64,000 nt of DNA, from assembly GCF_030272615.1 (NCBI RefSeq), contig NC_081407.1, positions 96,827,897 to 96,891,896 on the forward strand, written 5' to 3'. The notes beneath the pieces are model-generated. The model saw only the letters and a program-made list of their open reading frames with translations, had not been told where the DNA came from and did no database searches. Origin of the DNA: Cryptomeria japonica (Eukaryota > Streptophyta > Pinopsida > Cupressales > Cupressaceae). The translations under genes were made by a program, and so were the position numbers. Positions 47,780 through 57,498 of the stretch are shown one piece after another (the first letter of the stretch is position 1; each line of letters starts with the position of its first letter).

Positions 47780-48407
47780 ATGCACACCCCACGTCTAGTT
47801 GGTGTTACCGATAGACCCCGTCCTGAATTTAAGAGGCACTCATATAAGTCTAAGGCAATTGATTCCGCTGGAGCCCTATCTGAAGTTCCTTATGGTGTCT
47901 TACATGTTGAAGATGTTAGATCATTTTATCATTGCAAACTGGAGGATCTTGGTATTGCAACTATTTTTTATCACTATAAAGCATTGCATGATAAGAACAG
48001 AGTGATAAAGGAATAGTTCAAAAAGGTTACCGAGAATGGGTTTCACCATGCCCTGAATTTCATTAATGATTCTGATAATGAACTTGTGAGATATGTTCTT
48101 AGTATAATTCATGACCAGTTTATGTGGCTCGGCCAACCACATAAAATTTCTAAGGAAGCTATTCACGCAGTCACTGGATTTTGTTCCACCAGTGAGGTTC
48201 TTGTACTCAGATCCATTCCTAAAAATGATGTAGAAAATTTAACAAGATCTAAATGGGATGGAAGAGAAATGGCGGTGAATAATATTAATGATTCAGCAAT
48301 AAAATATGCCTCAATGGTTATCGGTTACCGAATCTATTGCTCTAGCGGGATGAATAGCATCCCTGTTGCTATTATTCACACTACCCACCGGGTGATAAAA
48401 GAGGATG

Positions 48408-48412
48408 GTTAT
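48408..48412. other. Target duplication of the 792-bp solo LTR (left copy)
   Basis: GTTAT here and at 49205-49209. Confidence 0.88.
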
Positions 48413-49204
48413 TGTAGACACCTAAAATTGTCCAGTTTAATTAAATAAATATTTTATTTATTTAATTACTTTATCCTAATTCTTCTATTAATTAAATAAA
48501 TCTTTATTTATTTAATTAATTCATTTATCCTCTTCTAGCCTTATTTCTCATTTAAATAAATACATTTATTTATTTAAATTACCCATTTTCCTAAATTAAA
48601 TAAATATCTTATTTATTTAATTGATCTCACTTCTTCTATTAATTAAATAAATCTTTATTTATTTAACTAATTCATTAACCTTTTCTACCTATGACACATG
48701 TCATTCATCTCTTAATTCCTACACTACCTACCCCTTTCATTATTTTATTATTTTCTCTACCTACCCTTTAATCATAGCCGACCATTTATTCTTTTACACC
48801 TCTCAATCTTATCCCTCCATTTCATATAGTGTATTCTATATAAGAAGATGCTTCCTTCATTATCAACCCTAACTGACTAACTACTTGATTACTCGACTAC
48901 ACTACGCCTTTGCACTTTTACATGTGATCCTACTTGCAACCACATTTCCGTTCTTTGTTGAGCTCTTGTGCACATATAAAATCTGAGAGTAAATATATCG
49001 AGCAAGATCAAAGGAGATAGGAAAAATGGAGATCCAAACCCTATTGGACATGTGATGGTATAATCTTTGTGATTTCATTTGATTTGTATTGTCTTAGGTA
49101 ATCTTCATATGTTATGGTGGATCTTTGTTGTTGTTAGGCTAGGGTTTTGTGGTTGAATTCATTTAGTCTTTCAATATTGTTGTTATCCATTTTCACCATA
49201 AACA
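48413..49204 (+). mobile_element. Solo LTR of the TGTAGACACC family (792 bp)
   Basis: Runs from TGTAGACACCTAAAATTGTC to CACCATAAACA with perfect GTTAT duplications. The second tandem unit lacks it (56950-56965 reads straight through). It has a TATATAAGAAG promoter-like box near 48837 and repeated 'ttaattaaataaatctttatttat' blocks. Confidence 0.9.
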
Positions 49205-51452
49205 GTTATTATGACTTATCAGAGGCATTAAGAATTCAACTGATGTTGAACCTTGAATCCATCAAGAAGGATAAGAGGTTAAGGTTCAAATTTGGTCAAC
49301 TAAATCTTGGTTTATTCTTTTACTTTTAAAATTATTTCCCCAATATTGGTGATATCCATTGGATAGATGGCACTCCAGCATTGGTGCAAATGAAGAATAG
49401 CATAAGAATGCTTGGTAATGATTTTGGCAAGATTGAATGGGGATATTTTAAGTACTTTTAGAAGAAAATGCATGCAAGGGAAAGGATACTTATAGAGGTT
49501 GTCAACCGGTATGAAAACACAATTTGCTTTATGGTTGATACAAACACTTGCATGATGGAGGCAGCTAAGCCCTGTACTACATGGTTATGCCCATGGGATA
49601 TGAAGTGGACAATGATCTTCTGATTGTATATGTTGATCATCTACTTGCCCAACCGATAGATACAACAGTAAAACATTTTGGCACTTACAAGGAGAAATCC
49701 CTTCAAGTGCATTTAGAACTTAACAGGTCAGTAATTGCTAAGAAAGTTAGAAAAGAAGCTGAAGCATTTGTAGAGAAAGAAGGATTCACAAAAGAAGTCA
49801 TTGCTGAAGCAAGAGAAAAGAATGCTGCTCAATAGGCCGGAACATCAAGTGCACCAACCGGTGTAAAGACAAGAGCTGGAAAGGAGAAAGTTACAGAGAA
49901 AGAAAAACCAATAGCTGTCAAGAAGGATAAACCCTCAAAGATTCAGTTCCGAAGAAAAGGTAAGATTGTTCAACCACCTACTGCACCGGAACAAGCACAA
50001 AAACTGGTAGATTTTGACAAAGAAGAGACTGAGTCCAAAGGAGAAAAGAAAGCCCTAAGAGCCAGTAGCAAAAGGTCTAAGGGTGCTGGTACTTCAAATG
50101 TGAAATCTTCAAAGAAATCGATAACCAAGCTCACACCTCTTGAAAATTTAATAATAAATATTAAAGAGTATGGTTTATTAATTGGTGTGAAGAAACCCTA
50201 TGATAAGTTTAGGTATGATGAACAAAGAAAGATAGAGGATGCAATTGTTTACATGATGAACAAATACAACAAGGCCCTAATTGAATTGCAAGGGCATATT
50301 CAAATTCTTTATATAATAAGATTGATGCAAGATGGCAGGCGACCATGAGACAAGATAGAGAATACATTAAATTTATTATGAAAAACTTGCAACCTAAAGC
50401 TACTAAGGAGGAGATAGATGAAATTATTGCTATGCCAAAGTCATCTTTAGGTCAAAGAAAAGGTTGACAAGAATCTTAATTGGTGAGACCCAATCAGTCA
50501 ATGAGGAGACTGAACAAATTTTGAAGAAGGTATTGGGTTTGATTCTCGATGAAGAGGAAGAAGTTAAGGAAGATGAACCAAAGAGGTTTGAGGCTGATTC
50601 CTAAAGGAGTCAAGATAGATGATTTTGAGCCTGATGAAATAGTGATGGGAGATCAACCAGTGAACACACAAACTGAACCTATGATTATCCCTAATGATGA
50701 TGATACTGATAATAATGATGATGTTGATGCTACTGACAATGTAGATGTATAGGATGTTGATGTTGAAATGTCTGAGCAACATGAACAGGAACAGGGACAG
50801 GAAGAAAAGAAAGATGTGGAGCCACTGATAGTAACTCAAACTGTTGATACATAATCCCCACCGGTACAGGAAACTGAAAAAGATAAGGAAATTGAAAAGA
50901 AAGAGGAAGTGACAGAAGATAAGCCTGAAGATGCAGAGAAGAAGACAGAAGAAAAATAAAAGGAAAAGGAAGAGAATAAAACTAAAGACACATGTGGAGA
51001 TAACCGACACTATTTTGGAGACCTGGCATAATGATCTGACATAGTTGAAATCTCATTTTAGTGATGTTTTTTGTAAGATTGCATTGTAAAGAAATTCATA
51101 TATTCTAATGCAATTTTGATGTAACATATATTTATCTTTAATGTATTTACTTTTTTGTTTAGCATTGTTGTCAAAGGGGGAGTAATAGTTGAAGAGTCTG
51201 TCAAAATTTTGCATGTAAAAGTAAAGGGAGAATTAGTAGAGAGTCATTTTTTTGTAATAGCACACAATTGCTAAGGGGGAATATATGTCATGAAGTTAAT
51301 TTTTATTTTTGCACACTTAGTTGACAAAAAAATTTCTAGGTGTTGCCATTGTAAGTTAGTGAGACTTCCCATTGAGCAGTGAGCTCTAGGCAATTGGCCT
51401 TCCTGCATGTGCAGGCCCCTTTTGTAAGTAATATTCTCTTATTGGCCAGTAA

Positions 51453-52301
51453 GTGAATATTGTGGGTCACAAATCCCACCGAGGTTCTTCCTCCACCAGC
51501 GGAATTCAGAATGTTGGTTCCTTCTCAGCAGGCCACAAATCAACAAATGTAACTGAAGTACTCTTAGATTCAATCAAAAGAATAATAGATTGTAGTTCAC
51601 GGGCTTATAAAGCTATAGATGACACAATCCCAATTTTGAAGGTAATTGCTCCTAACTGTAATATAGATAATAAAGATTCTTTAGGACAACTTGATACTTT
51701 GTGTAAATACATCACTGAGAACATAGTGACTATTGAGAAAATAAAGGAAGAGACATTGAAGGACAAGGTAGAAATTGAAAAGCAGAAATTCTTTGAAGAT
51801 TAGATAAAGAAGTGTACTAGAGAATTTGACACACTTCTACCGGAACTGTGTAACTTATTAAAGGAATACAAAACTCTGTACAAAGACACCTGCAAGACAA
51901 ACTTTTTGACAGTAGACATAGATAAGAAAATAAGCAAGGTACAGGATGAAATCAATAAACTTGTTGATAATTTTGTTAACTCACCTAATACATTATCAGT
52001 TTTTGAGCAAAGGATAACAAATTTTGAGGAAGAGTTACTAAAATTAGAAAGAGAAAAGGAGAGAATAGTGATTAAGGAAAAGCATTTGAGATTAAAACTG
52101 AGTCCAAGATTGGACTATCTAGCATCATTGCAAAAGGAAATATCTGAGGCACTGATACAGGGACAAAAAACACCAGTAGAGCATATGCAGCACCTCACCG
52201 GTACAGTTAAAAGAATAGAGACAACAATAAGAGATAGTAAGAAGTTTATGGAGAGTATAAACTTGATTTTGGCGGATCTATTTCAAATTGTAACTACCTA
52301 G
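51453..52301 (+). pseudogene. Coiled-coil ORF of the nested element
   Basis: The first codons come from LTR sequence. From about 51540 the frame reads TEVLLDSIKRIIDCSSRAYK, then a stop at 51801-51803 (EKQKFFED*IKK). It continues to 52301 with KISKVQDEINKLVDNF and EELLKLEREKERIVIKEKHL. Strong heptad-like Lys/Glu/Leu content suggests a coiled coil. It probably is the 3' end of the same unknown second ORF in this family. Function is unknown. Confidence 0.5.
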
Positions 52302-52496
52302 TTACAAGGTTGAGGCTACAACTCTATTGACACCTTGACAACCTTTGTCATTGATGCCAAAGGGGGAGTAGTGGTATGAGAAAATTCAATCACAGGAATC
52401 ATATGCTCAGGGGGAGCACACATTTTTGGTAACATTTTTGGACTTCACATTTTTGGATATACTTTTGAAATTTCTCGTGAGTGTTGCCATCAATGC

Positions 52497-52509
52497 CAAA
52501 GGGGGAGAT
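52497..52509 (+). other. Polypurine tract of the nested element
   Basis: CAAAGGGGGAGAT immediately before the LTR start TGTTGG. The same tract (CAAAGGGGGAGGA) precedes the LTR at 53334. Confidence 0.8.
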
Positions 52510-53309
52510 TGTTGGCATATGCACACTCCAATGAGACATTGTAGGTGATTGAAGGTTTTGTCATTGATGGCAACCTTACAATCCTATGGCACCGACAAGG
52601 CATTACACTAGCAAGATAGTTCACCAGAATCATCAGATCACACTCTACACCGGTACTCAGACCACCGGCACCGGCACAGAGAAAGGAAGCATACTGGCAT
52701 AGAGGCCGACATTATTTTTGATATATTATATTTTGTTTATTATTGTAAAAACTTTGTAAGCTGACTTAGCAAGTTGTAAAATGAATCTTATATAAGAGAG
52801 ATCATTGTAGACATTTTATAAGCGAAAAGGAGAAGAAATTAGGCAGACCTATTATGCGAAATATAGGTTAAAGGTTTTATGTAAAGAACAGAGTAGAAAC
52901 CGGTACTGGATCAGGCATTATAGATGCTATTGTAAAGCAATACAAGATATTAAATTTGTATAATCCACATTGTAAGTCAGTGAGACTTCCCATTGAGCAG
53001 TGAGCTCTAGGCAATTGGCCTTCCTGCATGTGCAGGCCCCTTTTGTAAGTAATATTCTCTTATTGGCCAGTAAGTGAATATTGTGGGTCACAAATCCCAC
53101 CGAGGTTTTTCCCACACTGGGTTTCCTCGTTAAATCCTTGTGTCATGGTGTTCTTTTCATGTGGATTCTTTTAATTATGTTTATTGCATTATTTCTTGCA
53201 TATCGGTATACTGTTATAATATGTTCTACATGTTTTAAGTTAAGAAATTCAAATCACCGGTTAGATACTGATTCACCGCCCCCTCTCAGTATCTGTGGGA
53301 ATCCTAACA
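52510..53309 (+). repeat. Full LTR (800 bp) of the nested element
   Basis: Starts TGTTGGCATATGCACACTCC, ends GGGAATCCTAACA. A TATATAAGAG promoter box lies at about 52789-52797. Different in sequence from the LTRs at 44745 and 53334, though it shares the 'tgattcaccgccccctctcagt' end phrase. Confidence 0.82.
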
Positions 53310-53320
53310 GCCATCAATGC

Positions 53321-53333
53321 CAAAGGGGGAGGA
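53321..53333 (+). other. Polypurine tract before the second LTR
   Basis: CAAAGGGGGAGGA followed directly by TGTTGGCATTTC, the LTR start. Confidence 0.8.
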
Positions 53334-54530
53334 TGTTGGCATTTCACTGAACCAGTAAAGGATTGATTTGTGAATGTGATGAAGAGATTGAGATTCATGT
53401 TTGTTGACTAGTTATTGTCTTGTCATTGATAGAAACAATGTTTTTGTAGTACACAAAGCCTTGGAAGCCAATCGGTACAAAAGACAATTTACCAGTGAAC
53501 CGGCAAATAGGCCCTCAACCGGTAAACTAGAATAGAGTTGCATTCATGCAACCGGTATAGGGTGCGATTGATGAAGAGTTGGATGATGCGGTTTTAATGG
53601 AATGATGGAGGTAGGTAATTGGAGCTATATTCGTGACCGCATTGGAAGATTCAATCGGAAAAGAGAGATTTGATGTACAAAGAAGGTAGTCTGATGAACA
53701 CTTAACCGGTAGTGATGCAGTCACTTAAATCGATAAAACAACAGAATTTTTTGTCTTATTTTTAGTTTGTTATGTCAATGGAGAACATAATTTTGGCATG
53801 CAATTTTAGTTTGTTTAGATTCATTGAACCTAGGAAATTGTTCCAAGGTTGTTAGCCAAATAGTTGATGTCTATTAAAAATGTGATGAGTTGTGAGATAG
53901 ACATGCGTATGCTGATGAGTTCGAAGGTGAATAAAGAGAAATTCAATATGCAGTGATTAGTGAAGCTCTGTATTGATGTGTTGTTGAATTTTTTCAAAAT
54001 CTGAAGTGGATCTTATCAGACACAAAGGTGTTATATGAAGATCATTTGAACTATTGTTATCCTAACAGTTACATCGGTAAAATCCCTTAACCGGGTAGGT
54101 CCTAACAGGCCTTAATTTGTAAATCCCCTAACAAGGTAGCTCTATATCAGAGTGTTAAATCCTCTTGTGAGGTTGATCCTAACAAGTCAAATCTCCTAAC
54201 AGGGCTCATCATATTAAATCCCTTAACCAAGTGACTCCTAACTGGGTCTTCTCCTAACAGGACATAGTTGTAAGACCTTAACCAGTCAAGATTTATATTT
54301 TGCAGATAGTGAATCTTGTGGGTATTAACTCCCACCATGGTTTTTCCCTTTTGGGTTTCCACATATAAATCTCTTGTGTTATGTGGAAGTTGTTTTATTG
54401 GGCATTAGCTTATGTGGTGATATTCCTCTTATGCTTGTTAAGTTCTAAATCGTTTAAGTTGGTGATTAGATTCATATTGTTTTTGCTTGCACTGATTCAC
54501 TCCCCCTCTCAGTGCCTTATAAGTTTATCA
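53334..54530 (+). repeat. Second LTR of the tandem element
   Basis: Mate of 44745-45939, with the same ends. It serves both as 3' LTR of the first unit and 5' LTR of the second, because another primer site follows at 54531 (ATTGTTATCAGAACC, one base decayed). Confidence 0.9.
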
Positions 54531-54600
54531 ATTGTTATCAGAACCAAACTTCTTTGAGGCTTAACCGCTTAAGAAGGATTCCTTAGGCAGACATGGGGAT

Positions 54601-55758
54601 ATGAGTTATAGAGAGATGTCTAATAAACTTGCAGAAACTGAGGAAGCCCTAGAAATATTGAGAGGCAAGTATAAAGCTTCACTTCCTAAGAGAAGAGAGC
54701 TAACCGAACAACTGTTGGAGGTTTCTAAGAGCAGTTCTTCTGATGAAGCAAACATAAGTGCATTGGTTGATGAAGTGGAGAAACTAAATGATGAGAAGGA
54801 TAACTTGAGGAGAGAGCTAGAAGCCCTAACTATCAGGATGAGTCGAGAACTTGAAGTAAGGAGGGCAGCAGAAGACAAGATCAAAGATAAAGAACATGAG
54901 ACCTTTAAGATAAATCAGGAAAATTGCACTCTATATGCACATTGACATGAGGAGAAAAAAGAAAAAGAAGAAATAAAGGTAGATCTTGATATGGTGAGAT
55001 CTCTTAGAGAGACTCTTATGAAAATGAATGAAGACCTTACACAAGAACTTGTTGATGCTAATGAGAAGCTTGCAAAGTTTAACAAAAGTTCTACCAGGCT
55101 TGATGAACAAATCCAATCACAAAGGATGAACGGTGACACAACTGAACTGGGTTACAATACATCTGAGAAAGGTGAGTCTTCTGGTACTAAGGACAACATG
55201 CATGAAGGTAAACTTGTACCTTACATTCAGAAACCCACCGGTAAGAAATCCTATAAGCCTGTTTGTTTCAATTATCATAAGCTAGGACATATTGCTAATG
55301 TTTGTAGAAGCATATCTGATGTCACTAATGGTTATAGACCTAATATATATCAAATATATAAGCCTACAACCTTTGATGGTTATTGTTACACTTGCAACAT
55401 GCATGAACATAGAATTGTTGATTGCGATTATGGAGCAAATATTCTGACACCTCACATGAGTTAGAGGTTTGGTGGTGGTTGGCAAAGAACCTTTAATGAC
55501 CGGAGAAGCCCTAACTGGCAGAAACCCTATGCTAACCGATCTACCCCCTATGAGATGGAAAAGAGGATGAATGTGGTTTGCATAATTTGTCATAAGTATG
55601 GTCATGTATCTATGAAATGCATAAGAAGGACTGGTAGAGGCAATGCTAGACCTTGGAGAGCATCTGGTATTCCTTGTTATCATTGTCATAAATTGGGACA
55701 CATTCCAAAGTTTTGCAGAGCTAAGGTGAACCAACCGATCAATCAATCTGTTGAATGA
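54601..55758 (+). pseudogene. Gag-like protein, second unit
   Basis: Same layout as 46010-47170 and better kept: a coiled coil, then TGA at 54943-54945 at exactly the same codon (115th) as in the first unit. Next come MVRSLRETLMKMNEDLTQEL and knuckle-like CFNYHKLGHIANVC, CYTCNMHEHRIVDC, CIICHKYGHVSMKC and CYHCHKLGHIPKFC. The last two are perfect CX2CX4HX4C spacings, the first has Cys to Tyr and the second lacks Gly. A stop at about 55462 separates the pairs. Confidence 0.82.
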
Positions 55759-55759
55759 A

Positions 55760-56326
55760 ATGAACAAAATCTAGAAAAAGAAGGATGATGAGAAAACCAA
55801 AGACAAACCATCTAAAGATCCAATTTTTTCATCTAGTGTGGAGAACCCTTCACCAGTAAACTAAGTTGTTAAAAAGCTTAGGGGCAGTTTAATGTTAGAT
55901 CTATTTTTGAACCCCCTAAAGGACCATAAGGTATGTTAAATCTGCATACTTTGATGTATTATGATGTTTAGAAGTGATTTTATGATCAAACTTGTAGGTT
56001 TGATGTGCTATGAGAACGAGTAGTATGTTGGAAGATATTTTAGGGTTTTACCGGTAATGACATTTAATGCGGTAGATAATGGGCAAATAAAAAAAACTTT
56101 TTGGATGTTATTTGTCACATTGCATTCTTGTGAGCACTCGGAGAGTGAATAGAGTAGAGCAAAGTTTGTGTTTACAGCATTGACAGAGATTTGAAGTGAT
56201 TTGGTGTGATTTGTGATCGACAATCGGTGAGAAAGTTTTGTTAGTGTTTGGAACCCTAGTTTAGAAGCGGTAAAAGGTATTTATCCTGAAATCTTGTTAT
56301 TTGCTTATCTTTCTGAATCATTGAAA
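55760..56326 (+). other. Spacer between Gag and the second ORF, second unit
   Basis: Counterpart of 47171-47779, again non-coding, with the same AAGGTATGTTAA near 55927. Confidence 0.6.
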
Positions 56327-57179
56327 ATGGATACCCCATATCTAGTTGATGTTACCAATAGACCCCATCCTGAATTTTAGAGGCACCCATTTAAGTCTGA
56401 GGCAATTGATCCCTCCAAAGCCCTATTCGGAGATCCTTATGGTGTCTTACATATTGAATATGTTAGTTCATTTTATCATTGCAAACTGGAGGATATTGGT
56501 ATTGCTGCTATTTTTTCTCACTATAAAGCATTGTGTGATAAGAATAGAGTGATAAAGAAATAGTTCAAAAGGGTTACCGAGAAAGGGTTTCACCATGCCC
56601 TGAATTTCATTAATGATTTTGATAATGAACTTGTGAGATATGTTCTTAGCAGAATTCATGACCAGTTTATGTGGCTCAACCGACCACATAAAATTTCTAA
56701 GGAAGCTATTCACATAGTCACCGTATTTTGTGTCATCAGTGAGGTTCCTATACTCAGATCCATTCATAAGAATGATGTAGAAAATTTAACAAGATCTAAA
56801 TGGGAGGGAAGAGAAATGGCAGTGAACAATATCAATGATCCGACTGTAAAATATGCCTCAATGGTTATCGATTACTAGATCTATTACTCTAACAGAATGA
56901 ACATCATCCATGTTGCTACTATTCACACTACCCACCGGATGATAAAACAAGATGTTGATTATGACTTGTTAGAGGCGTTGAGAAGTCAACTAATGTTGAA
57001 CCTTGAATCCATCGAGAAGTATAAGAGGTTAAGGTTCAAATTTGGTCAACTAATTCTTGGTTTATTCTTTTACTTTCAGAATTATTTCCCTGGTATTTGT
57101 GATATCCATTGGATAGATGGCACTCCAGCATTGGTGCAAATGAAGAATAGCATAAGAATGCTTGGTAATGATTTTGGCA
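56327..57179 (+). pseudogene. Second ORF of unknown function, second unit, truncated
   Basis: Starts MDTPYLVDVTNRPHPEF, then a TAG not in the first unit, and a TAG at 56561-56563 that is at the same codon (79th) as in the first unit. It continues with LVRYVLSRIHDQFMWLNRPH, KYASMVIDY, EALRSQLMLNLESIEKYKRL and GLFFYFQNYFPGICDIHW. It ends at NSIRMLGNDFG where the CACTA element begins. No solo LTR is present here. Confidence 0.68.
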
Positions 57180-57380
57180 CACTAACTTGTTTGGGTGCAT
57201 TTTCCGACGAACTATGGGATTTGTTTCATTTTGTCGGATCTTATAAGGCAAATTGTGTCAAAAAATTTATATTTTTAAATATTGCTCGACGTTTGTCGGA
57301 ATTCTGACAAAACGAGTTATCGTCAGAATCTTTCCCGACATTTGTCAGAATTTTGACAAAAAACAAAAAAGTGAAAAATT
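57180..57380 (+). repeat. CACTA terminal and subterminal repeats
   Basis: CACTA terminus, then several forms of TTTGTCGGA and its complement TCTGACAAA between 57230 and 57365. This is the usual position of transposase-binding repeats. Confidence 0.72.
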
Positions 57381-57498
57381 GAAAAAAAAAACACGCGGGA
57401 ACAGTGTTTTTCATACTTGCAATATCTTTTTGCTTGGTTTGTGAAGGTTATAGACCGAATTTTCCATAACCTGATTTTTTTGCAAATGAAGAAAAATC

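Larger units (their letters stand above)
47780..51030 (+). pseudogene. Second ORF of unknown function, first unit (split by a solo LTR)
   Basis: I do not recognise it. It starts MHTPRLVGVTDRPRPEFKR, then an in-frame TAG at 48014-48016. It continues with LVRYVLSIIHDQFMWLGQPH, EVLVLRSIPKNDVENL and KYASMVIGYRIYCSS. It is cut by the solo LTR 48413-49204 and resumes with ALRIQLMLNLESIKKDKRL, GDIHWIDGTPALVQMKNS and MGYEVDNDLLIVYVDHLLA. Later come a Lys-rich stretch, KKPYDKFRYDEQRKIEDAIV and a very acidic tail ending near 51030. Many stops. Order and conservation between the two units suggest a real element protein, perhaps in the place where other elements carry pol or an env-like ORF. Confidence 0.6.
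51350..53309 (+). mobile_element. Truncated related LTR element inside the first unit
   Basis: It has a 5'-truncated left LTR (51350 to about 51480, matching 52970-53105), a short internal part and a full right LTR (52510-53309). GCCAT at 51345-51349 and 53310-53314 forms a 5-bp duplication. When it is removed, the host reads 'ggtgttgccatcaatgccaaagggggagga', its own purine tract. The left LTR has lost its first ~470 bases. Confidence 0.8.
44745..57179 (+). mobile_element. Tandem LTR-internal-LTR-internal retroelement without visible pol
   Basis: LTR 44745-45939, internal 45940-53333, LTR 53334-54530, second internal 54531-57179 (cut by a CACTA element). The two internals align from primer site through gag and the start of the second ORF. 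The first internal holds a solo LTR (48413-49204) and a truncated related element (51350-53309). Gag and a second ORF are present, but no protease, integrase or RT is seen, so the family looks non-autonomous. The flanking TGGAT at 44740-44744 has no visible partner, because the right end lies beyond the CACTA insertion. LTR and primer-site style suggest Copia. Confidence 0.82.

Noticed and set aside
50564-51010. 148-codon minus-strand Phe/Leu/Ile-rich frame
   Set aside because: It is the complement of the acidic tail of the second ORF.
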